A stretch of DNA of 64,000 nt from Ciona savignyi (taxonomy: Eukaryota > Chordata > Ascidiacea > Phlebobranchia > Cionidae). Position 1 is the stretch's first letter; every line of letters starts with the position of its first letter. The notes beneath the pieces are model-generated. The model was not told the origin of the DNA and made no database searches. It worked only from the letters and a program-made list of their open reading frames with translations. Both the position numbers and the translations under genes were made by a program. The stretch spans positions 1 through 64,000 of the forward strand of contig CH003388.1 of assembly GCA_000149265.1 (NCBI GenBank). The letters are read 5' to 3'. Below are positions 23,201-37,900 of the stretch, piece after piece.

Positions 23201-24792
23201 AGTATATATATGGATAAATTTTGCAATACTGTGTTTGGTCATAAAAGTTTACACTTTAAACACAGTTTACTTACCATAAATATACAGTGAAATTTCGGTT
23301 GCAAAAAAGCTAGAATAGTAGAGCCATATTGTTTGCCAAAAATTGTGAGATACGCCCCAAATATGATGAAGATGCCTTTAAGAAACAAACATTTTAATTA
23401 ATTTTAATGCAGATTGTTAGACATATTGACCAGGATATATATAAATATCGGCCTGAATTATCTATTTAAACAGTATTATTGTAGATTAAGTATCAATACT
23501 TATCAGTGTATGCTGTTATAAAATTCTGCATTTTTAGGATTTTGTAATGTTATACAATATTAAGATAAAACCAGTATATACCAGTTTATTATTATATTTT
23601 ACCGATCTAAATCCAAAAAGTAGTTGATATGTTTTTGTAAAAAGAAAAATATTTTGTAAGATGAATAAACAATTTTCATTTAATTAGCAAAAGGGTATTG
23701 CTTTACTATATCAAATTTGCCAAACCTCCATGTAAACAGGGTTACCGCATACCGATATTGTTAATACAAACAGAACCCAAAACCTAAACAATATGTACAA
23801 ACTGTTACTGTTTATGTGTGGTCTGGAAAACACTGTTTCTTTGAAGTTAGATGCTGCTTACCATGTTAGTGAGTTCCTAGCAGCAGCAAGAACCAGAATA
23901 GATGTCCCAACAATAAAAATGGCTGACTTTACAGTAGAGCCAAAGTTCCTCATCTAAAATAGAATAAAATAATTATTTTTGCTTTACAACCCTTTCACAT
24001 TTGAAAAATACAGCTGGGTTTAACACATTACATCCACAAACTTAATGGGAGAAAGCCACTGGTACAATAAGCTGTTTACACTTTTTTTTTATGTAAATAA
24101 CGCATAATCTGCCGCAGAGAAAACCAACTTTTAAAACAGAAACATGGGCTAATGAAATAAAGACACAATAGAAAAATATGCTAACACTCTGTTTTATTGT
24201 TCAGGGTGAGGCAAACAGTATTGTCACATAGGCATTGTTTGTTCAAAATAAACATCGCTGAAGTCCAAAGTATATGTAATTGGAAAACTTAACTTAAATA
24301 GTTAACAGAACCTTTGTACGGGTACACCTCTGTACACTACAAAAGGCGGGTAAGTGTATATAGCCCTGACCTTAGTCGGTATAAAAAGTATGGTCAGATT
24401 TGACAAGAAATCGTATGTTCCAAAAAAGTTTGGCTATGACCTGTAAACCAAACTTTTTTGTTGCATACATACAAAATGAAGGATTTTAGTACAGAAATGT
24501 GCATGCCATTGACATACTTTATCTGCTATATGTATATGCATTCTGTTAATAGCAGTTTTATTCTTCGCCCAAATGCATAACAATGCAAACTTTAAAAAAA
24601 ATCACTTCATGTGAACTAAAATTTTTAATAAATTGCCAAAACAATAATTATATCCACTTTAACTTGACAGTGTAATTTTGAACCAATCAAAACCAAGTCC
24701 AATTCTAAAATTTGTACACATTTCGATTCAAATAAAAAAAAAGAATGTCGTACCTGGGCCGATAACGCTGTGGGTCTTCTTGTTTGATCCAT
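20251..24792 (-). CDS. Fatty acid hydroxylase/sterol desaturase family membrane protein, FAXDC2-like
   Basis: A di-iron membrane oxygenase of the ER, of the family that includes sterol C4-methyl oxidase; the substrate is unknown here. Exons in transcript order (minus strand): 24792-24754, 23953-23862, 23375-23275, 22918-22797, 22614-22412, 21511-21406, 21216-21050, 20416-20251. Phases agree throughout and give 331 residues, close to vertebrate FAXDC2. Histidine boxes are visible: H-R-LLHH (about 185-190), HKMHHEW (198-203) and HDYHH (271-275), plus HSGYH. FNQCYGVLG...HDTD near the end is a FAXDC2-type signature. Hydrophobic segments near residues 22-38, 79-98, 124-147 and 165-184 fit a multi-pass protein. 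It starts MDQTRRPTAL; there is no signal peptide and the C-terminus is hydrophilic (EKSKSE). I see no missing catalytic His. Confidence 0.92.
20655..20790 (+). mobile_element. Decayed SINE fragment in the last hydroxylase intron
   Basis: It shares the words 'ccagtgaaataatgg', 'atact-gcaatagct' and their spacing with the middle of the SINE family at 31,041 and 41,595. It is quite diverged. Confidence 0.35.
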
Positions 24793-27700
24793 CTCTGTAT
24801 CAGATGTGATCGCATCAGATCAGATGGCTTTTGTTTTCGATTTGCTACCGTTTTATTTGCAGGGAGCCGTCAGTCAATATTGTTTTTTATTTGTTTTTAC
24901 TTTAGCTTCACGGTTCATAGATTTCTGTGTGCGGTGATTGGCCAATTTCGCACGTGCTTCATGACGACATATGGGCGTGATTTCGACAGGAATAAAGCGT
25001 TGACGATGTCATTCAATGCAGAATATGTAAACACCTAATGCCCAATGACATTTTAACTATGCTCATTGCAGTAAAGGTTACCTTTACAGTTAATTATACC
25101 AATGAGTAACAAAGAGGGGACAGCGGCGTTATCACACGGGCAATAGTCAGTTAATCTCGAACACATAGACGGGTAATGGAGCTTTTTCTGTGAGTATACG
25201 ATCACTTTTTTTTGGTAGAACACATTAATCCACTGGGTTTAGAAAATGCACGCTAAGTGTCATGTCCAAGAACACAGCCGACAAGTTATAGCGACTAGCT
25301 AGCGACCAGTTTCGAACCCGAAACCTTTCGCCTGGCGTAAAACGCACTAACCCACCAACTATTTATCGGAGTAACAAGAGCATTTGTCAGAAAAATTACG
25401 AATACGTTAGAAAAGTTACAAATATATACCAATAAATTTCACTGGTCTTTACACCCCAGAACCCCACAGATTGTCTAATAGTTAAGCAGAGCTTTGTAAA
25501 ATTAAGAACTGGGTTGTGCATTTTCTACCTTGTTTTTAGAAAAATTTCCCAATGTACAAAGGTGTTTAAAATTGTAAAAATAAAGGCTTTTTGTAGCCGG
25601 ATTTTGAGTTACAGCCCTTTTCGTGGGGTCAGTTTGCATTGGTGAGATAGTGATAATAATTGGTTGAACGTCTTCTAAAGTCGTTTCCCAACTTTATTTT
25701 TTAATAACATACACGATTGTTTAATCTATAAACAAGTGTTTTTGCATTGGTTAAACTTCGCAATTTTTGGTCAGGGATAATTAAAATTACAAATATAAAA
25801 AATACGTAAGTAATAAAAAATATATATGTATATAGCCTTAATATTTTAGTATAGTTAAAAAAATAGATATAGAATTATCTTGTTTAGGGATCATTAAAGC
25901 CAAACGGCTAAAAGATCGAACCCATCCTCTGGCTTACATGTAAGCGTTTGTGCTCTTGGGCAATACGCTTACAGGGCGCGGTCGTTGTTTACATCCAGTA
26001 GTTCAATGGGTTAAGGTAAACAAAAATCATCGTGCAATGTCTCCCTTGCATTTAACACAGTGCTATTAAGACACTTACCAAGGCTTGTAAAGATTGCCCA
26101 TGTTATACCACTTATGCGGTTTTATTATATAGAATATATTAAACAATTCATTCCTGTTAAAAAGACGAACCATTGCAAATTAGGAACCATGGCGGTCAGT
26201 GTTCAAAAAAACCAAAGCGTACAAAAAAAACAGTTTTTCTTTAAATAGCTGCATGGAACATAGCCTAAGTCTGTCTCGACTTACGACTCTAAACTTAAAC
26301 AAAAAAACTGATACCCGTTGTCTATATAACCGAAATTCTGTAACGCTAAATTCGTAACCATGTGGCCCCTTGTACTTGGTGATGGGTAACGATAAATGTC
26401 CACGAATTAAGATTCGTGACATATATCGTTGGCTTAAACACAATGTCATTAATTAAACTGCACGAATATGGTATGCTACTGCAGTCACGATTCATGGCCA
26501 TATTTGTCTGCAGTGAATTTTGTATTGGTAGTAGCCTAATCTAGCTTATGTTTGAATATGTGATCACATGTTCAGGGGGGTGAATACGAATTGCCGTTTT
26601 GTGCGCACACTACCATATGTATGGTCAGTTTTATTTATATTTTATCGCAGCAAAATCGGCAGAAAACCATACCTATGAGCAAACGTTTAGTATATTTACT
26701 TTAATTATCGATGTATAGCAGCGATGTTCATGCTACCAATGTTTTTATTACATATATAATCACCGAACTTTACTCCGGTCTTGACATCAAGTAAGTTTAT
26801 GAAAACTAGTTCGCCAGTCTATACACGGGGAAACAGTTAGCAGATGCCGGTAGGCAGTTTAGAAGAGGATATAGTAAATCTGACCTGGTACCAGTTGCTT
26901 TACTTGATGCCAAGATGCACGCATCACTGAGTTGTGTCTTGTTACACAGAAAAAGAAGAACCAATGGTGTCGATTGCGGAATTTAGCCCGGAGACAAACG
27001 CGGCGCCTAAATAGAAACTTTGGTGATTTGCTTCGGTGGTTTGTTCTCTTATCGCTGAAATAGTGGTCACGGGCCAGCGGCTTCGCGCTTGGGAGATGAA
27101 AACGCTGATTATCTTTCGCCCTCGTCGCCTGCAACTCAGGACTTGCTGCTGTTTCACCGTCAGGTCTCCAGTTTAATCCGCTTTAGATGTTCAGTTTTGT
27201 TAAGGCATCTTATATTTGTTTCGTATGCGGCGTGCTGAGCGAGGTAAAGTGCGTAAACAAGTTTGACGAAGTAGACATAGGGCGGGAACACCATGTCTGA
27301 GATACCTATCATTTGCTTAGAGTGCCTTTTTGATAACACTGTGCAGTTTATGATGAATACACATAATACCGGAAGTGAAGATAGATCAGCGTTAAAAATC
27401 GCATAAACCTTTTGGCTTTATATAGCCCATTCAGTGTACCGAAGCTCTCAGGCGTACAATTTTGGATGGAAATCGTTCATGTCCATTTCAAAATTACGTG
27501 ACTGAAAGTTAGAAGGGTCCGTGACTTCAGGTAAGGGTACATCACGATTTAATTATTCATTGAACGTGATGGGTTTTTAGCTTCGGTAGACAACGAATGA
27601 CAAAAACCAAAGGTACAATCGATACAGCCTTAAAGACAGCTTGGGTAACTGTCCATAAATGCGATTATATTAAGTTAAGAAAAGGTTTATATATGGTTAG

Positions 27701-28988
27701 ATTTCCCAAAGGCCTACCACGTACTGCGTGGCACTTTCTATTGCAAAATCGTTGTGAGTCTATTTTGCTTTGTTTTACGTCATTATGTTTAAATGAATAT
27801 ATTAAAAGAAAACGTGAAAATACGTACGACGTTATATACGCAGCTGGTACTAAGAAAAAAGGGTACTCGCTGATATGTTTAAAATACAATCTTTTTATCA
27901 AGATTTCCGAAAATAACGAGCAGTCTTGTAACCTATATTGTGTCTACGTGACTCGGAAGTATTAGACAGTGTTTTGTAATTGGTTTAACTTAGTCTACAA
28001 GTCTACAGCAGAAGGGAATTATTCCACAGTAAACTCCATCATCGTTTGTTTTGCGCTTGTCAATGTAATTCTCGTCGAAACTTCAAAACGGAAGTTATTT
28101 AGCTAAAGCTGAGCGCGAACTGTTTACTTTGAAATAAATAATATTTTGTGTTGAAGGTTATTGCGATGTTGTACAGTTTCGAGTAAAAACATTTTGAAGC
28201 AGGTCTTATCATGATAATTACTGTAACTTCGCCAACAGTTCTATTTAGTCTTCACTGTTTATATTGCATTATACCATGCACGCGCGTATACGGGCTTTAT
28301 TGGTACGCGAGTATCCAGTATGATTCAGATACCCGCGCACGTACAGTATAGTCTAATGAGCATCCCGGCGGCCCAGTAGTTTAAAAGTGGCTGCCAAAGT
28401 AATGAATGTACGCGTTCTAGAGAGTTCATTGCTATGTAACCGCCTACACACAAATTGCGAGCTCAAGCACAGTAAATCAGCTGCCTACTGAATGAGCATG
28501 TCTACAGAATATAATTGTGCTAGTCAGAGATTGATTGCGCGGTGTCATTGGTTATTGTATATTTTACTTCAGCAGTGGATTAAACAAACATAATCTATGG
28601 AATATGATTTCAGGCAGCCAATACACAAGAATATGTTGCACGAAGTAACTGAATGCAAGCCAAATTTCAGTATCTGAATTCCTGCAACGTGTTGTAAAAT
28701 GTATGTGGTGCTGTTTAGTATGAAATTTCTTGTAATACATTCGAGGAACGTTAGGCGATCGTATATATCAATAAGTACATATTGTAATGTTGCATGTCTA
28801 TGCTAAAGACTGAAACAGGGAATATACGTATATATAGGGAATATATTTATACACTGTTCTGTACAACATACCATAAATTACCTGGTATTTTTCTACAGTT
28901 GATATCTATAGACGTTGCACGTGTTCAGTTAATTTCTTAAAAGGTATTTGTGTAGTATTTTTTTATCAAGAAGTCAACAATTCGTAAG
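24793..28988. other. Divergent intergenic region between the hydroxylase and thymosin genes
   Basis: The two genes are transcribed away from each other, so both promoters should lie here. A nearly complete minus-strand SINE occupies about 25,118-25,372. The stretch 26,860-27,180 is less AT-rich than its surroundings and may be regulatory. A 122-codon ATG ORF at 27,597-27,965 has no recognisable domain and was not called. No RNA gene was seen. Confidence 0.55.
25118..25372 (-). mobile_element. tRNA-derived SINE, nearly complete
   Basis: On the minus strand it begins with a tRNA-like head: an A-box-like GGTGGGTTAGTGCG, then GGCGAAAGG and a B-box-like GGGTTCGAAAC. It continues with CTAGCTAGTCG, the CCCAGTGGATTAATG word and an internal deletion, and ends with the ACGGGCAAT...TGTGTGATAAC tail region. 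Same family as the copies at 31,041, 41,595 and 42,081. Confidence 0.72.
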
Positions 28989-31900
28989 ATGGGCAACCTT
29001 TTCTCCAAAGGCAAAGGAAAGAATGAAGGTAAGGTTAACAACAAACAGCTGCTAATTTAACGATGTCACTTTTTACTGCTGTGCCCGGTTCTGAACTAAA
29101 GGTTTCATTAAGTCTGTTTTTAAAAGGGATTATATCCACAAGTCGAACGCAACACACTACCACTGAACTTTATATTTTTTAGTGTTAATTACTCTGTAAA
29201 CTAGACATAAAGACGCTTGATCGTTTATTTTTAATGCTGCAAAGCAGCGGATAGAAAAATGACATTATATTTTCAATGGAATTCCCACCCCCTCTTTAGA
29301 AACGATCTTGAACTTGTACTCAAGTACTGTCCGTATACTTCTGCCTATGCAGTCAAGTTGTAGAAGCTATTGTGATACCACTGCTGTGGCGTTGATAGCT
29401 AAAACGGTTGTTAGATATGCGTTGAACTGTGATTTGCCGCGGCAGACGGTTTATAGGAATAAAAGGTTAAACGAGTGCAGGCATGAGTATTGCAATGAAT
29501 GGTCAATGGAGCGAACATTTTAGAGTCAAATTTCCCTCTAATTCGATACCGCGTTGCTGATCCAAACGGTAACAAACGCAGTGGTACTTAGTATCAATAT
29601 AACCATACGATATTCGTAATTCGCGATTGTTAAAAATGGCTTGATTTCGTTACCTTGATTATGTTTTTTAAGTGCTGCTGCTATTCTAGTGTGTCATAAT
29701 TTGTGCATGTGCTTGCCGTATCAGAAGGTTATTGTAATAGTCTGATTGGTAATTTGCCATTGCCCGCATGTCATTGTTTATAACACTTACCGCCAATTCT
29801 GAGTCCTGTAGTTTAGCATTATGGACTAAACCACATACACGTGTTATGTCCCCGCTTTACATGTTCGCTAGTTGTTTTCGTTTGTTTTAGACAGCCAAGA
29901 ATACAAACGTTATTAATCCATGGATGTCAAGTAATGTCTCGGAAATGCTCAAGTTGTCTTAACAGAATATGTTTGCATATGATAGGAGTCTAGACCAATT
30001 TAACAGTGATTCGTTGGTTGTATGACCAACGTAAAAACCCATTTCTTCAGGCTTCAGACAACTTGAAGTGAGCTAAATTTACAGTCCGCAATCTATTTTT
30101 TAATTTCAATGGGACAGAGCTGTTTGCATGAAGATGCTGCCCCTTTTTTTATCTTTAAGGCAGTTTGGTCAACGTTAGCCAAGATAGCCAAAGTGGTTGA
30201 CAATTTGTATCACTATCATTCAACGGATATCATACATTAACAATTATATTATCATGTTCACTCAAAAATCGACAAGTACTTTCTACTATTATAGTTTTAT
30301 ATTTGGTGATTATTGCGCTTTTTTGTGTCTTACTGGTACCTTTTATTAGTCGCGGTTCAAGCAGAATTGATTGTGTTTTCTAGTCTTCCCAATCTGGTTA
30401 CATTTGTTGCACATACATAAAAGTGCTCTTAACACGGTGTTTAGAAGCAGTGAGACTTAAAAAAAATTAAAAACAAGTCTGTTATACTGATAAACCTTAT
30501 TAATTTTGCCCGTGGTGAGCGTCCTGGGACTGCGGAGCGAGATAATGGTGTATGTAGTGCTTGTACGTCGCAATTGTGTGTTACTTCTTTTTTACATTAA
30601 ACGCGATACTTTAGGTCGCATGTTTAAATGTTCTTTAACCGACACTGACGAACTGGAGAAAATGGGCTCTTCATCTGCAAATCAAAAGCTTGTGATAATT
30701 ATTTTATGTTTGCACAAATATACACAATGTCTGTTTTCAGACTGTAAAATAATGCTGTTGGGGATAGAAATACCAGTTTATAAAACACGTTTCGATCGGT
30801 GTACAATAATGTTTGGTGTTCTGTTACGAATTATGCGTCTAATTGTTGCCGTTGTTAAGTAGAGGTGTACGTAGCTGTCTGCGGAGCAGTTAAATAGAAA
30901 ACAAAACCGAACACACTTATATACACAGTAAGATTTCGAAATGAAATTTATTTAGAATACTGGTTCAATTTCGATTTTGCGATACTTATCGTAAACTTTT
31001 CCCTGGCACAAGGCCACTAATTTTTGACCGGAAACACTTTGTCCTACCGATTAGCATGGTGGGTGAGTGCGCTGTCTTTCAGCTGAAAGGTTGCAGTTTC
31101 GAAACTGGTCGCTAGCTAATAGGTCGTATCCCTACGCAAAGCTCTTAATGGACATTGACTGAACCCAGTGGAATAATGGATTCTATTAAATAAAAGAAAT
31201 GTCTAAATCGTACACAGCACACTGAAATAGCCATGGTAACCCGCCGGTGGGATCGAGATGATTGCCCCTGTGTTAACGCCCGTGAGTTTTTCCATTCAAC
31301 ATAAATATCCTATCCTCCTCACCAGTCTAATATAATTACAGTATAAGCTGCAAGGATTATCGTCGTCTTAAAATAATGTTTTCAAAGAGCGTGGAAAGTT
31401 TTGCTGATTATGACGCACGTTGCATTCTTTGCAGATTTAAGCTCCTAAACTACAAATAAACATTTCTCTTTGTTAAACGACTAATTACTTACTTGTTTAA
31501 ACAGGACAATTTCGGATACGCAGATAAATTAGCAATGTCAATGTCTTTTTACATATACAAAAATAAATGTGCAGTAAAACATAAAACATTTAAATATATA
31601 AATATATCCACCTTGTAAGGTTAGACTTGCTACAAAGAACTGTTGGCAAATCTAAGACGTCTTACCGGCGTATTACCGATGTTCTTTTTCGACCAGATGG
31701 CGCCAGAGATCCTATGCTCTAACAGTCTGACACTCTAAGTCTAACACAACCCATAAGGACTCAGTTTGCTCTTTGTTATGGTGATATTAAAACCCAAAAG
31801 TTTTTAATAAGTAATTGTTATCGAATTTATCAAAATTAAAAACAAAAACAAAATCATCAAATTTCACTTTACGCTTGGTTTAATGTTGGATTTCGTTTGT

Positions 31901-34900
31901 AAATCAAGCCCACAGCAATATCCGGACTAGTTTAAACAAGCAATTCCAACTAACACAGTTTATTATTAACTAACCTTGCAAACTGTGCTTGTGATACATA
32001 TTAATGCAATTTCCAAACTCGAACATACAACAATTTAAACAAATGTATTATAATCTTATAATGAGTTTATATACTTTATTGATAGTATAGCATGCAATTG
32101 TATCATGTTGTGCAAAGTTTATTGGTAATGTGATCGATTGTTTTTCATAGATGATTGCAATATCCGCTTTTTAACTTCCTTTTTATTTAAACTTCCTGTG
32201 TTTTATCGTCAGTCCAGAATAAAGTCCAACAGCAACAAAAACAATCATGGTCACAAAGGTTATTGTTTGGTGTGTGTGCCATCGTGTTCGCTCTATTTCC
32301 GTCTATTACGCGCGTTTTAGTCGTGGAAGCTAAACTAAATAGCTGCGTTCTACGGTCATAAGGTATTTGCCCAAACTTGGTGCTTCACTGATAGTGGTAA
32401 AGTTCTTACTCAACCATATGCGGCAATAACGCCGCCTGTGACGTTACAATTATGCGCCGGTTCCGCTCAGCTGACTTTGTTTTTAAACATTGTTAACCCG
32501 TTACGGCGACATCGTTGAATAAGAATGAACTTGTTTAGGAATTAAAATTTTGATTTGGTTTGCCACTATGTTTTCCATGCGTTTTATTATAAACGTTTTC
32601 CTATGTTTGGTTATAAACAAGAAAGAAATACAACCCCAAGCAAATATGACATGTAACTTGAAATTAGTAAACAGTTTGAACTAACTCCATCTAAAAAATT
32701 CGTCATCCACCAAACATCATACGACCATAGATTGGTATGTGCTTTGCTGTTAGCATCATGATACAGCTTGAGCGCATGCGCAGTGGACGGCGAAAAAGGC
32801 CTGGTTCTCTCGGACTATCTTTGTGGAATGCGAGTTATAACCAGCAGCGCGACCGTCGAAGCGTCAGACGATATTTTTATTCGCGGCATTCTGATGCTTG
32901 TCCGACGTTTCAGTTAGGTCTTTTTTGTCGATAAACTCTTCGGTGACATTTTAACAGAAAAATTGACAGTCGGCGCATTTGGCCAATTTGTAGTATACCT
33001 TTATTTTAATGAACCAACAACGAGCTATGAATAAAGCGTAATAATATTTACTGCGAGGCGTCGTATGGTGTCGATACGTTTGCCCTTTATCATGTCGTGT
33101 TACGTGGTATTTTATGGGCTGTTAATTCTGTGTAGTTCGCGGCTTGTTGCCAAGCGAAAATTTTGTAATATTGTAAACTAATTGTTCGGTTTAAGCTATG
33201 CCAGTCTTTGCTACGTAAGATTCGTTGTCATTGGGTCTGTATAGGTAAGTCTGTATCTAAGATACTTACGAATACCAGTCCTGATTATTCAGTTGCGTAA
33301 TGCATTGTTTATTTATTAGAGCCGAATTTAATATGACGTCACGAGCTTTTGTACATATTGATAAAGAACGGCGTTGACCTCCATAATCCGGTTCATTTGG
33401 GTACTATATCATAAAAAGCGCTGTGGGGAATTAATTAATAGCGAATTGCTCGATTGCTTATTTAATTGCATCACATGGTGGTTAAAGCAGGGTTGTAAGA
33501 GTGAATGGAGAAACCACTTCGTTGTTGCGACCAGCTAATAAGGCGCAATTAAGCTGCGATTTGCAGCATTTTCCTGGAGCAATGACAGACGACCATGACT
33601 AATAGGATTGCCATATAAGGAGGCAGGCAGAAAATGTTTAAGGTCTATTTATGTTGGTTATCACAAAATTTGTCTGTGTTGGTATTTTGTCGTCGCTTTT
33701 CTTTGTTCTGCACCAAATTTACTCTTTTAGTCTTTTATGATTGTAATTTGTTCCGTTGTGGAAAGTAGAGAACTCGTATCTTTCAGGTGTATAAAATAAC
33801 TTTTTTAGTAATCTGGTAAAAGCGCTTTGTATATATAAGGTAGTTACTGCGAGAGGTTCAGGTCCAGCCGTTAAATCCACATATTACTCATCCAATCCTG
33901 AATGGGCAAGTGTTTGTATGGCCCTTGATTTTGAAGAGTTTTATTTTCAATTTTCTAATGGGATTTTGTGCAGTAATTGGGCGAAAAGAAATTGAAGTAC
34001 TCGGCTTCATATCTTTTAATAAAATACAAGGAAATATACACACTGACCTATCCGGTATTGTTTCCCGCCATAGCGTGCAACGTTGGCTAACGAATTAGTC
34101 AATGTTTAACCCAGTAGAATCGGGAACCATATAGGAAAATACGGCATTCCTTGTTGGTAAGGCTCGGTGTGTAAAGTTTAAGTGATTGAGATCGTACGAG
34201 CCGGACACACCTTTGTTTTATTAGTTTCCAAAGACGCCGTGTATGCACACACAGATAAGGCCGCTTCTCGGTAAACTTTGCTGAGGTCGTCTATTTATTA
34301 AATCTCCAGCAAATCGTAGTAACAGAAAAATATATTGTTCATTTTTTCTTCCCCATGTGTGTTGTTTGTTCTGTTGTTAGTCACAGCCGGGCAGCACTGT
34401 GGTGGTAAAATGATGCTATTCTCCAGTATAACATCGATTAAGTCAATATAGGCCATAAATCTCCCGTTTTGACTCACCGCACTCCTGTCTTCACTGGCTA
34501 CCCCGCCCAGTAAAGTTACTAGTGTTTGTTGTAATCAGCCACGGTATAACTTGTATCACATAGCAGTAGAGCCATACTGACTTCTCGGGAAACTGATTAG
34601 TCGAGCAAGTTATTCACCTCCAGGAACAGGATACCGTGAAGTCACAGCTATATCCGTATATAAGCAGTGTAGGTGTTCCCGCTTCATGCTTATGCGAGCA
34701 TAAACTCGTTTGCTTCGTATTCAGCACTTCGCTTAAGGTTCGATTAAGCACTGTATGTGTAATCGTAAAAACAACGAATTCGCTTAAACCGAATTACACG
34801 TCAGCAGAAATCTATCGCTTCTGTATGCGACTTAATGATAAGTTAAGAAATTGTACGTTGGTCAGCATTTATTGTGCTTTTATATATCGGTGCAGATAAG

Positions 34901-37900
34901 AACTCTTTGTTCTTGACGATTAGTCACAGACGAATCTAGACAAACCCCAATTATGTGAAGCTTAAGTCGTAGGCTTGCTTGCTCTTTGTTTCATGCAGTT
35001 AGCATAGACCTGCTTGCGGATCTCGTCCTTGTATTTATTTCTTATGTAAAATATTTCAATCCTAATTATTTAGGTGGTAAAAGTAAAAAGAAGCCGGAAT
35101 CTGAATCTGAACCTTCTCCGAGCGACAGTTCCAAGGAAAAAGAACAAGTAGAAGAAAAACAAGAACCAGCCGAAGACCAACAACAACAACAAGCCGAAGA
35201 CCAACAACAACAAGAAACGACAACAGCAGAAGAAACAACAGCAGAAGAACCGAAACAAGAAGCCGAAAAGCAAGAAGAACAACAAACGGCTACAGAGGAA
35301 AAGAAAGAAGAATCTTCCGAACAAACAGAGGTATTTGTGTTTTTCGTGTGTTTTCGTTTTGTCGGTTTGGCGTTTTGTCTATTCTCCTTAGTACTTGTTT
35401 CAAACAAAAACGCGTTATTTGACCTTATAATTACAGCAGACGACAACTACTGAAATGGCAGACAAACCAAGCATGGCTGAAGTCGGTAGTTTCGACAAAA
35501 ACAAGCTCAACACTACAGAAACGCAGGAAAAGCAAGTTCTACCAACTAAAGAACGTGAGTTTTTTAACTGGAACTTATCCACTTAAGAGGTAGTGAGAAT
35601 CAATTCCTTGCGGTTAAATCTTAAACGACACTCAGAAATGGCAAACTGGGGATTGCCTGTAATAGTTTACCAGGTCGTTATGCTAGCGTTGTATTAAATA
35701 AACAACAAAACGACTGGTAAACACCAAAGTAGACAAATTCACAGAACATGCTCGATCTATCTTCACTCAACGACATAAAAGCATTTAACTCCCATGCGTC
35801 GTTTTATCTCACATTGGTTTCTTTTAATGTTGTGTCTTCTGGTACCAATTTAATATTTGGAAAAAGAGGTAATGATAAAACAGTTCGGATACAAAATTGA
35901 ATGTAATCGCAGAAATAGGGCCAGACTCGTTAAAATATGCGATAATTCTATTATGCTTACATTGTTATTGTGATCTGAAACAACAAAAATCCTGTGTACA
36001 CTCCCATACTTGAATATGATTACGTCATCTAGAGTTTATGGACGAGAAATCTCGCAACGAAGCGGCTCACTTCGACCAAAGCAAAATGAAGCATGTCGAA
36101 ACAGTCGAGAAAACCTCAGTGAAGGATGGTAAGTTGTTATCAAAGTTTTACTCTAACGATCACAAGCTGTGCACCAGAGGGTGCCGTTAAAATAATGTAC
36201 TGATTTGTTTGTTATATATGTATATATTGAATTTATTAACTGGTATCGTTTGAGAGGTGTAACACTATTTTGTAAAAAAAAAGTTCAATTCAAGTACACA
36301 ATTTCCATGAAAATTGGACTGTAAATACAGGCTTTCCTGGGTATTCATTTACTCCTATCCTATACACGGTTGCTACAGCCCACTAAAACCGCAAAGCTAG
36401 CGAACGCTGGGGGCTATTCAGCCTGAAGTATTCGATCTATCTATATCGCAGCACCATGTAAGGCTGCAGACGACCATGATAAACAACGATGTAAATTAAG
36501 TCTGACAAGCGTTTGCTGGAGAAGTGAATGCCCAAATTTAAAGCGCTATATTATGCTCGCCACGAAAATACAACTGAATAATAATTGTACTAGTTTTGAT
36601 CATTTTCCAAATTCACGCTTGAACGCGTAGAGGTTTGCCATTAACGTTCAGAAACTAAAATTGGGAAAACGCCAAAAGGAGGGAAAGATTAAGGAATGAA
36701 AAAATGCTCACAACTATAGAAACTAATTTTAACCCTATCCCAAACATTAATATTAACCCCAGAACTATAATAAACTCTAACCCTAGCGTCATAATCTTTA
36801 TTTTTAACGTGTAGTTTGACTCCTTCCCCGTTTCCCTCTATTTAAGTACCCAGTGTTAGATGTACTGTACGCGTACGTGCATAGCTCATGTCAGCCATAC
36901 TGTTTTGTCTACGATAAATTTCTTAATTTTTTATGACTCTAAATTCCGATAAACCACCAAAACCCGGTTCGTGCCCATCATCAATGAACTCTGGTAGTGA
37001 TTGGTATTACATAGTAATGTAAACTGGATAAACCAGCTAGCATATTTTTGACACCTTTACCCTTTAACTCTAAACTGGACCAAAACCTGCGTCAAATGTA
37101 TCAACTAGTGGTGATCAATAAATTTCCAAATTGGTGTGATTGTTTACTTCTAAGCGGCAGCATTTTGTGTTCTAAACTGTCCATGTTGCGAACATTCTTT
37201 GGCTCTCCACAAACGCAAGTCATGTTAATAGCAAATGCCATGCGTCAGTACAAATTTGCAAAATGCTTTACATACTACATTTCGGGAGTCACAATGAAAT
37301 TCCGGTTCCTGCAAACAGTTTTTAAATACTAGTTTCTCTTTGTTATTTGAAATCAAACTTCAAGTTAAAAGAGCATTAAACAGAAAGTCACCTGCATTGA
37401 CAGTCAAAATTGGCTTAACGTTCTTCCTCATCCTTGGAAATACCAATTACAAAGATATATATACGACTTTGGTTTATTTACAGATTACTTACGCGAGAAG
37501 ATGGCAGGACAAGTCGCTTCTGTCAGCAAGGAAAGTCTGAAACATGTCGAAACGAAGGAAAAGAACCCCTTACCATCTGGAACCGGTAAAAACTTGTGTA
37601 TTGGTGTATTTTGAGCCATTTAGTTTCACTTTAGCGCCGTAAACATTTCAATGTAATGCAATAATGGCACAAGAGTGTCATGCGCTTTTATGAGTGTCCC
37701 TCTTTTATTGCAGTTAACGCATAAAACTTTTAATTGCACTAATATAAACCTGCTTGCAATATTTGCCAAGCAGTCATTTTGTCTGGGTTAAAATGTGTAT
37801 TCCATTCCCATATCCTTACAGATATCGCCATTGAGAAGGCACCTGCAGATGCAGCGAACTTCCCACACGATCAGCTGAAGCATGTGGAAACCAAGGAGTC

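Noticed and set aside
27597-27965. 122-codon ATG frame between the hydroxylase and thymosin genes
   Set aside because: It has no recognisable domain, signal or splice context, and a frame of this length can occur by chance in 64 kb of AT-rich sequence. A homology search would decide.
30506-30862. 118-codon frame in the first thymosin intron
   Set aside because: It opens at TTG rather than ATG, has a mixed composition, and lies inside a long intron on the same strand without splice support.
34986-35073. Hydrophobic leader reading in frame into thymosin exon 2
   Set aside because: It is intron sequence upstream of a good tatttag acceptor; exon 1 at 28,989 fits in phase and composition.
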